56,119 nucleotides of DNA, from assembly GCA_024280015.1 (NCBI GenBank), contig JAJRQY010000066.1, forward strand, positions 1-56,119, given 5' to 3'. A program made the position numbers and the translations under genes. Of the stretch, positions 32,165 to 39,718 are shown in pieces. Position 1 is the stretch's first letter. Every line of letters begins with the position of its first letter. Below the pieces are notes generated by a model. It was given only the letters and a program-made list of their open reading frames with translations, had not been told where the DNA came from and did no database searches. This DNA is from Actinomycetes bacterium (GTDB taxonomy: Bacteria; Actinomycetota; Acidimicrobiia; Acidimicrobiales; SZUA-35).

Positions 32165-33616
32165 ATGTCCAAACATGAGGCCAATCTGGTCGTGGTGGCG
32201 AACCGACTGCCGGTCAAGCTGGTTCCACTCGAAGAACGTGAGAACGACCAGAGCGACAGTGGCGAGTCTGGTGGCATGAAGTGGGTCACCAGCCCCGGAG
32301 GACTCGTGGCTGCCCTCACCCCAGCCATGGTCGACTACGACGGTGCAGCATGGCTTGGCTGGACCGGCGAAACCGGAGGGGAAACTCTGGAACCATTCAG
32401 CCACGATGGTCTGCTACTTGTCCCAGTGAAGCTCAGCGAACAAGAGCGAGAACTGCACTATGAAGGCATGTCCAACGGGACGATCTGGCCCCTATACCAC
32501 GACAAGGTCGAACCGTCGGAGTACCACCGAACCTGGTTCGATGGGTACCGCCGAGTCAACCAGCGGTTCGCCACTCAAGCAGCTGAGGTCGCTGCTGAGG
32601 GTGCAACCATCTGGGTTCAGGACTACCAGCTTCAACTGGTTCCCGGGATGCTGCGAGACCTCCGGCCGGATCTGAAGATTGGCTTCTTCCTCCACATCCC
32701 CTTCCCCGCCCCTGAGCTCTTCTTCCAGCTGCCGTGGCGAGCCGAAATGACCCAGGGACTTCTTGGCTCGGACCTGATCGGTATGCAGAATCCTGATGAT
32801 GCGACCAATTTCGAACGCCTGGCCGTCAGGCTGGACGAGGCAACAAATCAAGGACCGGGCATCTTGTCGGTCCACTCCGATGACGACACAACCGTCCGCA
32901 GCATCCAGGTAAAGGCCTTCCCCATCGGAATTGACACCGAACGGTATGCCGAAGCGGCCGAATCCAAGGAGATCCAGTATCTGGCCCGAGACCTACGGGC
33001 ACAGCTGGGGCAACCAGAAGTAGTCATGCTCGGTGTCGACCGCCTGGACTACACCAAGGGGATCGATGTTCGGCTGCGAGCCTTCGGCGAGCTACTGGCG
33101 GAGGAACGCATCGACCCGGCCCAGGTGACCATGATCCAGGTGGCTGAACCAAGTCGCGACCGGGTTGAGGCCTATATCAGCCTGCGAGAACGAGTGGAGC
33201 AGATGGTTGGAGAGATCAACGGCAACTACGGCCGCGTTGGCTTTCCTGTGGTCCACTACATCCATCAGACACAGAGTTTCGAACAGATCATGGCCATGTA
33301 CCGGGTGGCCGACGTCATGCTCGTTACTCCATTTCGAGACGGTATGAACCTGGTCGCCAAGGAGTACGTCGCCTCCCGATTTGACGAGACGGGGACCCTG
33401 GTCCTCAGCGAGTTCGCCGGGGCCGCCCACCAACTCACCGATGCCCTGTTGGTCAATCCGTACGACATTGATGGGCTGAAGAACGCCATTGTCCAAGCTG
33501 TCGAAATGGATTCAGATCAGAGCCAGACACGGATGAAGGGCTTGCGAGCCAATGTCGAGCACAATGACGCGGCGGCGTGGGCTCGAAGCTTCTTGTCCCA
33601 ACTGGCTAAGGACTAG
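32165..33616 (+). CDS. otsA: Trehalose-6-phosphate synthase (UDP/ADP-glucose-forming), GT20
   Basis: From ATG 32165 (GGGGG just upstream) the protein is 483 aa, the standard OtsA length. The GT20 motifs are [10 protein letters not shown] at the N-terminus, [43 protein letters not shown] and [10 protein letters not shown]. The enzyme makes trehalose 6-phosphate from a nucleotide-glucose and glucose 6-phosphate for osmotic and desiccation protection. No otsB phosphatase follows, so trehalose release must rely on a gene elsewhere or the HAD phosphatase at 26.6 kb, which is speculation. Confidence 0.95.
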   Translation: MSKHEANLVVVANRLPVKLVPLEERENDQSDSGESGGMKWVTSPGGLVAALTPAMVDYDGAAWLGWTGETGGETLEPFSHDGLLLVPVKLSEQERELHYEGMSNGTIWPLYHDKVEPSEYHRTWFDGYRRVNQRFATQAAEVAAEGATIWVQDYQLQLVPGMLRDLRPDLKIGFFLHIPFPAPELFFQLPWRAEMTQGLLGSDLIGMQNPDDATNFERLAVRLDEATNQGPGILSVHSDDDTTVRSIQVKAFPIGIDTERYAEAAESKEIQYLARDLRAQLGQPEVVMLGVDRLDYTKGIDVRLRAFGELLAEERIDPAQVTMIQVAEPSRDRVEAYISLRERVEQMVGEINGNYGRVGFPVVHYIHQTQSFEQIMAMYRVADVMLVTPFRDGMNLVAKEYVASRFDETGTLVLSEFAGAAHQLTDALLVNPYDIDGLKNAIVQAVEMDSDQSQTRMKGLRANVEHNDAAAWARSFLSQLAKD

Positions 33617-33626
33617 CCGCACTCAT

Positions 33627-34658
33627 TCACGGGGCGACCAGCAACTTGCCTGCTGCCCGCCCGTGTTGAGCCATGTGGTGAATCACCCCAGGGACCTCAC
33701 TCAAGCCGATCAAGTCATCTTGGTAAATCCTGGATACATGCAAGCGGTCTTCGGCCATCAAGGTAAGCACGCGACGGACATCGGCTATGGAGTAGCCAAG
33801 CGATGCCCGAATGGTTACCTCTCGCTCGACAAGCTTGGACGTCAGTGAGTCGCGCGTTCGGCTAGGTACTCCAACAGCGATGACCGACCCGCCACGCCGA
33901 ACCTGGGTGATCGCTGCGGCAAGAGCACCTTCGCTTCCCGAGCAATCAAAGACGATGTCGGCTCCAAGCCCGTGACCGGTGCGTTCCAACCAGCCATCGA
34001 TCTCACCACCAGGAGCGAACGCGGCGTCAGCTCCCAGGTCACAAACCAGCTCGCGTCGGGCGGCCTCAGGATCAATGGCGGCGACCCGCGCCGCTCCTGC
34101 GATCCGCGCTAACTCGACCACAAGTAGGCCAATCGTTCCTGCCCCAATGACCACGACCAAATCACCAATGCCAACGCCACTTCGTTCGATGGCGTGAATG
34201 GCAACCGCCGCTGGCTCAGATAGTGCAGCATCGTTGATGTCGATTCCTTCTGGAAGTCGCTGTATCCGCCGAGCGTCAACCCGGATTCGTTCAGCAAAGG
34301 CCCCGTGGGTCGAAGCCAGCGGGTCTGCCCCAACAATCATTTCCAGCACAACAACGCAATGGGAACCCAGACCTGCTTGGCAAGGACGACACTCACCACA
34401 TGGCGCTGGGACCGCACCGATTACTGGCTCCCCAACGAAGCGATCGGGTAGTCCAGCACCGACTTCGACAATTCGACCAACCCATTCGTGACCAAACCAT
34501 GCTGGAGCTGGGAGCTCCCCGCTGACAAAAGCCTCAACGTCAGAACCACCGATTCCACTCCGGTCAATCTCGACGATAACGCTGCCGGCAACGAGCTCTG
34601 GCTCGGGAACCTCAACCAACTGAGCATCCATCTTGCCCTGCAGCAATACCGCTCTCAT
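33627..34658 (-). CDS. Zinc-type medium-chain dehydrogenase lacking the catalytic cysteine
   Basis: The 343-aa MDR protein has the structural zinc site CGECRPCQAGLGSHC, the GHEW box of the catalytic site and a Rossmann GAGTIG motif. The first catalytic zinc ligand, normally Cys in GxCGTD, is Gly here (SGIGGSDVEAF, G37). The other ligands look intact, so zinc binding may be altered. The start overlaps the aroA stop (ATGA), so it is coupled to shikimate pathway expression; the physiological substrate is unknown. Confidence 0.85.
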   Translation of the reverse strand: MRAVLLQGKMDAQLVEVPEPELVAGSVIVEIDRSGIGGSDVEAFVSGELPAPAWFGHEWVGRIVEVGAGLPDRFVGEPVIGAVPAPCGECRPCQAGLGSHCVVVLEMIVGADPLASTHGAFAERIRVDARRIQRLPEGIDINDAALSEPAAVAIHAIERSGVGIGDLVVVIGAGTIGLLVVELARIAGAARVAAIDPEAARRELVCDLGADAAFAPGGEIDGWLERTGHGLGADIVFDCSGSEGALAAAITQVRRGGSVIAVGVPSRTRDSLTSKLVEREVTIRASLGYSIADVRRVLTLMAEDRLHVSRIYQDDLIGLSEVPGVIHHMAQHGRAAGKLLVAP

Positions 34659-35953
34659 GAGCTAGCTCCCTGTTCGGAATGCAGCTGGTTGAGGACTTCG
34701 AAGAAGGTGGGAAAGGTCTTGGCCACGCACCCAGGATTGTCGATTCGGATACCGGACGCAACCAGGCCCAATACCGCGAAACTCATGGCCATCCGATGGT
34801 CGTCGTAGGTATGGACGAGACCGGGGCCCGGTGAGCCAGGGTAGATCACTAGCCCATCGTCCTCTTCAATGGCTCGGACACCAAGCCGACTGAGTTCTTG
34901 CACCACAGCTCCAATCCGATCGGTCTCCTTCTTGCGGATGAAACCAATGCCAGTAATCCGCGTTGGAGTAGCGGCAAAGGGAGCAACCACGGCCAAGGTT
35001 TGGGCCGTGTCAGAAATGTCGGCCATGTCAATCTCAATGCCAACCAGCCCGGTATCAACCGGGCCACTCACGGTGGTTCGGTTGCTGTCTTGGACCACGG
35101 TCGCTCCCATGGCTTCAAGAGCCTTGACGAACTTCAGGTCTCCTTGAATTGTCTCCGTCCCGAGACCCTCGACGGTGATCTGTCCCCCGGTGATGGCGGC
35201 CGCAGCAAAGAAGTACGACGCAGCAGAGGCGTCCGGTTCGATAGTCAGGTTCGTTGCGCCGTATCCGCAGTTCTCGATGACGAATTGCTGATACTCATCA
35301 TTGATGACCCGGGCTCCAAAGGACTCCATGGTGGCCAACGTCAGGTCGATGTAGGGCTTGGAAACCAGAGGGGAGGTCACCTCAATCACTACCTCAGTTT
35401 CAGCGCAGGGCGCACTCAGCAACAAGGCAGACAGAAACTGGCTGGAGACAGATCCGCTTATCTGCATCGTTCCGCCCCGGAGTCCTGCTCCTTCTACGAC
35501 CAGTGGCAAGGATTCCCCCTCGATCCGAGCACCCAGGTTTCGCAAGCCGCTGACAAGTTCACCAAATGGGCGAGCCCGCAGTTGGGCATCGCCATCGAGG
35601 GTGAATCGTCCGGAGCCCAGGGTGAGCATTGGCAGCAAGAACCGGCCGGTTGTCCCCGACTGGCGGACATCAAGCTTGACGTCTTTTTGGTCCTCGGCCG
35701 CCCTTCGATCCAGCGCTGGCAGCTTCCCGCCGCAGCCTTGAACCTCCACCTGATGCTTGGCCTCATCAACAACCAGTTCGATGCCGAGTTCCTTCAGCGC
35801 ATTCAGCATGGCCCAGGTGTCCTCCGCCAGAAGGATTCCGTCCAGTCGCGAGGTTCCCCTCGCTAGCGCGGCGCAGATCAATGCTCGATTGGTGTGACTC
35901 TTGGACCCTGGAACACCAACGGTGAGATCAGGAGGAGACAACAACGGGGACAT
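34655..35953 (-). CDS. aroA: 3-phosphoshikimate 1-carboxyvinyltransferase (EPSP synthase)
   Basis: From ATG 35953 the protein has 432 aa, the usual EPSPS length. It shows VPGSKSHTNRAL (PEP/S3P-binding Lys and Arg), SGTTGRFLLPM, the RKKETDRI motif and YDDHRMAM. It forms EPSP in aromatic amino acid biosynthesis. The frame stays open upstream to 36115, through a tandem repeat that would add TTSSL units to the N-terminus; the ATG at 36028 or TTG at 36115 are alternative starts. Family alignment favours 35953. No other aro genes are nearby. Confidence 0.93.
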   Translation of the reverse strand: MSPLLSPPDLTVGVPGSKSHTNRALICAALARGTSRLDGILLAEDTWAMLNALKELGIELVVDEAKHQVEVQGCGGKLPALDRRAAEDQKDVKLDVRQSGTTGRFLLPMLTLGSGRFTLDGDAQLRARPFGELVSGLRNLGARIEGESLPLVVEGAGLRGGTMQISGSVSSQFLSALLLSAPCAETEVVIEVTSPLVSKPYIDLTLATMESFGARVINDEYQQFVIENCGYGATNLTIEPDASAASYFFAAAAITGGQITVEGLGTETIQGDLKFVKALEAMGATVVQDSNRTTVSGPVDTGLVGIEIDMADISDTAQTLAVVAPFAATPTRITGIGFIRKKETDRIGAVVQELSRLGVRAIEEDDGLVIYPGSPGPGLVHTYDDHRMAMSFAVLGLVASGIRIDNPGCVAKTFPTFFEVLNQLHSEQGASS

Positions 35954-35955
35954 GC

Positions 35956-36030
35956 TCAGTGATGAGGTAGTCGGTGATGAGGTGGTCAGTGATGAGGTGG
36001 TCAGTGATGAGGTGGTCAGCGAAGACATGG
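35956..36030. repeat. 15-bp tandem repeat directly upstream of aroA
   Basis: Units of TCAGTGATGAGGTGG start at 35956, 35971, 35986 and 36001, with one or two changes in the first two, followed by a decayed fifth unit to 36030. The array begins 3 bp upstream of the preferred aroA ATG. Because 15 is a multiple of three, it leaves the aroA frame open and would encode (TTSSL)n if a further upstream start is used. Confidence 0.9.
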
Positions 36031-36115
36031 TTTTGGAGACATCAGGGGGTTGGCCACCTAGTGAGTATGGCTGTTTCCAATCGGATCGGCTCCTAACTGG
36101 GTAACCCGGCGTCAA

Positions 36116-36337
36116 TCAAGACGTTCTAGGGTCGGTAGCCGCATCGTTTTCGACCTGTTGGCGAATGGCCGCACGCGCCTTCTCGCCGCTCTCACTTCGG
36201 ACCATGAGACGGAAGACGCCAGAAACCGTCTCGGTGAGGTCGACTCGGAGCCCGCATTCGCTAACTGCCTGAGCCCGGCGAAGAGCGACCGAGTGATCCT
36301 CACCAACCTCAATCACATCAAAAGCGATGGGACCCAT
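36116..36337 (-). CDS. Small conserved-looking hypothetical protein, 73 aa
   Basis: A compact alpha/beta protein (MGPIAFDVIEVGEDHSVALR start, alternating strands and charged helices) of 73 aa with no signal or TM segment. It lies 11 bp after the zinc-ribbon gene and just upstream of aroA on the same strand, so all three may be co-transcribed. The pattern resembles a small ACT- or SPOR-like fold, without firm evidence. Confidence 0.6.
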   Translation of the reverse strand: MGPIAFDVIEVGEDHSVALRRAQAVSECGLRVDLTETVSGVFRLMVRSESGEKARAAIRQQVENDAATDPRTS

Positions 36338-36348
36338 TGCTGAAGGCC

Positions 36349-36555
36349 CTAGTCCTTGGAGGCGATGGCGTTGGGGGTGACATTCATCTTTGGAACGTAT
36401 TCCTCCGCGGTGATATCGCTCTTTTCACCGTGTTGAGTTGTCCGCAATTGTGCGCGACACGCCTCGCACGGGCCATACAAGCGAACTCTTGCTGGCTGGG
36501 AACAACGAGGACAGGTGATGTCCATATCCTCGGGAGTTTTGGACAAGTCGATCAT
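36349..36555 (-). CDS. Small zinc-ribbon protein, 68 aa
   Basis: The protein has two CxxC pairs (CPRCSQPARVRLYGPCEACR) forming a zinc ribbon, flanked by polar tails. TAGGAT lies 7 nt before the ATG, indicating a leaderless start. Function unknown; such ribbons often bind RNA or partner proteins. It is divergent from the ABC ATPase gene. Confidence 0.75.
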   Translation of the reverse strand: MIDLSKTPEDMDITCPRCSQPARVRLYGPCEACRAQLRTTQHGEKSDITAEEYVPKMNVTPNAIASKD

Positions 36556-36605
36556 TGCTGGAATCCTAGTTCTTCATTGGCTGGGGTTTCACACTGAGGT
36601 CCGAA

Positions 36606-36619
36606 TGTAAGCGTTTTCA
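36606..36619 (+). promoter_or_regulatory. LacI-family operator upstream of the sugar ABC ATPase
   Basis: TGTAAGCGTTTTCA fits the LacI/GalR-family operator pattern TGnAAnCGnTTnCA at every fixed base. It lies 117-130 bp before the ATPase start, in the 180-bp divergent region. No LacI regulator is encoded in the window. Confidence 0.75.
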
Positions 36620-36673
36620 TTTCTCTTGGCGAATACCGACCTCTGCCACTAGCCCCTGCCAGCTCAGGGTGGT

Positions 36674-36705
36674 AGGTTGCAACCTCACTCGCAACTGAAT
36701 TGCGA
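36674..36705. promoter_or_regulatory. Two palindromes near the ABC ATPase promoter
   Basis: AGGTTGCAACCT (36674-36685) is a perfect 12-bp palindrome. TCGCAA-N5-TTGCGA (36689-36705) follows 3 bp later. Both lie 31-62 bp before the start codon, where repressor or activator sites are common. The binding protein is unknown. Confidence 0.5.
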
Positions 36706-36735
36706 CTACGCGCGAACGACTAGGGGTTTTACACA

Positions 36736-37923
36736 ATGGCCGGAGTAGCACTCAAGGACGTCAACAAGGTCTATCCAAACGGATATCACGCCATCGTTGA
36801 TCTAAACCTCGAAATACAAGACGGCGAGTTCCTGGTCCTTGTCGGCCCTTCCGGTTGCGGAAAATCCACGGCCTTACGCATGGTCGCTGGCCTGGAAGAA
36901 ATCACTGGTGGTGAACTGTCCATTGGCGACACCATCGTCAATGACGTGCACCCCAAAGACCGTGACATCGCCATGGTCTTCCAAAACTACGCTCTCTACC
37001 CCCACATGTCGGTCGCCGACAATATCGGTTTCCCTCTGAAGTTGGCCAAGGTCTCCAAAGCCGAGATCACCGAACGAGTGGGCAAGGCAGCCGAGATTCT
37101 TGACCTGACCGACCAGTTGGACAAGAAGCCAGGCAACCTGTCTGGTGGCCAACGTCAGCGGGTGGCAATGGGCCGGGCCATTGTCCGCCAACCAAAAGCG
37201 TTCCTGATGGATGAGCCACTGTCCAACCTGGACGCCAAGCTTCGGGTGCAGATGCGAGCCGAGATTGCTGGTTTGCAAAAAGACTTGGGCGTCACCACCT
37301 TGTATGTGACCCATGATCAGGTTGAGGCAATGACCATGGGTGACCGGGTTGCGGTCATGAAGCGCGGCTATTTGCAGCAGGCTGACACGCCCCAGAATCT
37401 GTATGACCGGCCGGCGAATGTGTTTGTTGCCGGGTTTATTGGTTCGCCGTCCATGAATCTGATGAAGTTGGAACTGGGTGGAACAGTCGAGGCGCCTTCG
37501 GTGAAGATTGGTGATCAGACCTTGGAGATTGATCCAGTGGTGACCGAGACTCACAGCAAGCTGGGTGACTTCATTGGCAAGGACATTGTTGTTGGTATTC
37601 GCCCGGAGGATATTAGTGATGCTGGTTTGTCCAGTACGACTCCGGGCCAGACGATGACAAGCACGGTTCATATGATGGAGTCGTTGGGGTCAGAAATCAT
37701 TATCCATTTCCCGATGGATGCAGAGTCGTATTCGATTATGGATGCGGAGTTTGAGGGTGAGGATGCGTTGGATGCGATTACCGATTCGTCTGGTCGTACC
37801 ATTTATGTTGCTCGAGTGAATCCTCGTTCGGCCGCAACTCTTGGTGGAACTGTTGAACTGAATTTCAATACCACTCGAATGCATTTCTTTGATCCGGAGA
37901 CTGGTCTTTCCATCCGCGATTGA
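36736..37923 (+). CDS. ugpC: Sugar ABC transporter ATP-binding protein, MalK/UgpC type
   Basis: The 395-aa protein has Walker [10 protein letters not shown] (37-45), signature [19 protein letters not shown], Walker [14 protein letters not shown], the H-loop [13 protein letters not shown] and a C-terminal TOBE/MalK regulatory domain. Such ATPases energise one or several carbohydrate importers. No permease or binding-protein gene is adjacent, so it is probably a shared ATPase. A LacI-type operator upstream fits sugar-dependent control. Codon choice changes sharply from C/A-ending to T/G-ending near position 37300. The symbol is by family only. Confidence 0.93.
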   Translation: MAGVALKDVNKVYPNGYHAIVDLNLEIQDGEFLVLVGPSGCGKSTALRMVAGLEEITGGELSIGDTIVNDVHPKDRDIAMVFQNYALYPHMSVADNIGFPLKLAKVSKAEITERVGKAAEILDLTDQLDKKPGNLSGGQRQRVAMGRAIVRQPKAFLMDEPLSNLDAKLRVQMRAEIAGLQKDLGVTTLYVTHDQVEAMTMGDRVAVMKRGYLQQADTPQNLYDRPANVFVAGFIGSPSMNLMKLELGGTVEAPSVKIGDQTLEIDPVVTETHSKLGDFIGKDIVVGIRPEDISDAGLSSTTPGQTMTSTVHMMESLGSEIIIHFPMDAESYSIMDAEFEGEDALDAITDSSGRTIYVARVNPRSAATLGGTVELNFNTTRMHFFDPETGLSIRD

Positions 37924-38331
37924 TCGCTTCTAGAGATCACTGGCATCTCGTAAATAGTTTGCTGAGCTACCCCCTTGACCAACCGGGCTGTTCGGAGTTT
38001 GCTTAGTTCAACACACAGCTTGATCGTCAAGGGGCCCGCCAAGACCCGGTGGATCATCCGACGCTCGATGCCTGTCTTATACGAGCCAGCAGGATGTTCG
38101 ATCGGCCGTCATTTCGGTGGACGATCCTCCCAGGGCTCGGTCGCCCATGACAGATGTATCGCGTGATTGGAGAAACGTCTCGTCCTCGCATTGCGCGAAC
38201 AAAGGACGAGGCGTTTCGCGTAGAAGAGTCAGACACTCGGTTGCAGCCACAGCACAATCTGAGCAGAATTCGGCTACAACTATCGAAGGCGAAGTTGTCA
38301 GACGTGGATCTGGACGGGAGGAATGCGGGCG
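37924..38331. other. Non-coding gap of about 0.4 kb
   Basis: No convincing gene lies here; frames on both strands lack start signals and family-like sequence. It contains distant inverted repeats CCCCTTGAC (37971-37979) and GTCAAGGGG (near 38027-38035) and a strong hairpin listed separately at 38172-38217. A small RNA or decayed gene are both possible. Confidence 0.5.
38172..38217. repeat. 14-bp inverted repeat forming a strong hairpin
   Basis: GAAACGTCTCGTCC (38172-38185) pairs with GGACGAGGCGTTTC (38204-38217), with a single G-U type mismatch and an 18-nt loop. No T-tract follows, so it is not a standard terminator. It lies in the non-coding gap between the ABC ATPase and the small coiled-coil protein. 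Confidence 0.75.
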
Positions 38332-38793
38332 ATGAACGAAGCAGAGGTACGAACTTTCCTGTTGGGCGCTGCTATTGGCCTAGCCGTCATGGGCGTCCTG
38401 TGGTGGCTGTTTGCGAATCGCCGACGACGAAACGCCGAACCGCCAGTGGTCATCCAGCAGATCCAATTACCGGTCAGCAATCCGACATCCGCCCTGTCAT
38501 CCACTGAAGGCGACAGCACCTCTCCTGCGGTTCCAACTACGACCGCTAGTCCCGGTCTCAACGCCGTCGAGGAGGCTCGTTATCACCGACGCCTTCGGTC
38601 CCTATCCTTGGAGCTGGAACGAGTCGAGCAGGAGAACGCCGAACTCAAGGGCCGCTGGCGGACTAGTCAGAACCAGCTCGTCAGGTCCGAGGCTGGCCTC
38701 GATCAGGCTCGCACCGAGATTGCCGAGATCCGAGGCATCGTCCTCGAACTCGGAGCAACACGAACAGACCAAGACGTCATCGACCTTCGATAG
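38332..38793 (+). CDS. Small membrane-anchored coiled-coil protein
   Basis: From ATG 38332 (GGGAGG about 10 nt upstream; ATG 38323 also possible) the protein is 153 aa. It has one N-terminal TM helix (TFLLGAAIGLAVMGVLWWLF), a basic RRRR stop-transfer, a Ser/Thr/Pro-rich linker and a C-terminal coiled coil (about residues 85-145). This is a generic scaffold layout; I do not recognise a family. It is convergent with nudC. Confidence 0.7.
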   Translation: MNEAEVRTFLLGAAIGLAVMGVLWWLFANRRRRNAEPPVVIQQIQLPVSNPTSALSSTEGDSTSPAVPTTTASPGLNAVEEARYHRRLRSLSLELERVEQENAELKGRWRTSQNQLVRSEAGLDQARTEIAEIRGIVLELGATRTDQDVIDLR

Positions 38794-38794
38794 G

Positions 38795-39628
38795 TCAGCC
38801 TCCCGATTTCTGGACACGTTGAAGCCAGTCTTGGATCAGCCATCCGGCAATGGACATGCCACCTCGCGGAATCGGCGGAAGGTTCTCTGGCCCATACCAG
38901 TCAGCCTCAACAATTTCCTCTTCCTGGATCACGATCTCGCCGGAGACATAGCTGGCGTTGAAGCCGATCATCATTGAATGAGGGAATGGCCAAGGCTGGC
39001 TGCTGAAGTACCGGACATCCTCAACAACGATGCCAGTCTCTTCCATCACCTCTCGAGCCACGCACTCTTCCAGACTCTCGCCAGGTTCGACGAACCCCGC
39101 GAGCGCACTGTAGAAACGGCCTCGAAACTGACGCCCCCAAGCCAGAAGAACCTCGGGCCCGTCCGGTCCCTCCCGCTCCACCAGCATGATGACCGCCGGG
39201 CTGATCCGAGGGAAGGCCATGAGCTTGCAATTGGGGCACTGACGAGCCCGGTCGGTTGGATGGTGGATTGTCTTGGTGGCACAGCGACCACAAAACTGAT
39301 GATCACGTTCCCACACCAGGACCTGGCTAGCCCGACCCGCTAGGACCCAGTCCGTCTCGCTGACCTGTCCGAAGAGATCTCGCAGGCCAACCCACTCCCC
39401 TCCTTCTGGAACCTCTAACAGCCCCGCTTCGTCCAGGACTGATACCGCCCAAAACGGCGTTCCATCATCTAGACCCAGAAGGTGCTGCGCTTCGCCAGCC
39501 ACTGGTGATTCGTCGGCGGCAGGAAACTCACCATCAACAACCAGCACCTGTTGCCGCTGGTCAAGAACAATCCAGCGACCCTGGGCCCGGGGCATGTGCT
39601 CAGGCAGATGTACACGAGGAACGAACAT
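38795..39628 (-). CDS. nudC: NAD(+) diphosphatase / RNA deNADding Nudix hydrolase
   Basis: The 277-aa protein has the NudC zinc ribbon (CGRC and CPNC), the full Nudix box GFVEPGESLEECVAREVMEE plus TGI, and the NudC-specific SQPWPFPHSMM motif that selects NAD(H). It cleaves NAD(H) to NMN and AMP and can remove NAD caps from RNA. TAGGTT lies 6 nt before the ATG, so the transcript is probably leaderless. Confidence 0.95.
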   Translation of the reverse strand: MFVPRVHLPEHMPRAQGRWIVLDQRQQVLVVDGEFPAADESPVAGEAQHLLGLDDGTPFWAVSVLDEAGLLEVPEGGEWVGLRDLFGQVSETDWVLAGRASQVLVWERDHQFCGRCATKTIHHPTDRARQCPNCKLMAFPRISPAVIMLVEREGPDGPEVLLAWGRQFRGRFYSALAGFVEPGESLEECVAREVMEETGIVVEDVRYFSSQPWPFPHSMMIGFNASYVSGEIVIQEEEIVEADWYGPENLPPIPRGGMSIAGWLIQDWLQRVQKSGG

Positions 39629-39718
39629 GCAGGGAACCTAGCGAAGCTAGGGCCACTTGCATAACTGGAGTGGTCAGCAACGAACCCGACAAGCCAGCCC
39701 CACAAGCCAGCCAGCGCG

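Noticed and set aside
33604-33618. GGCTA-N5-TAGCC hairpin after otsA
   Set aside because: The stem is only 5 bp, there is no T-tract, and it overlaps the stop codon; too weak to call a terminator.
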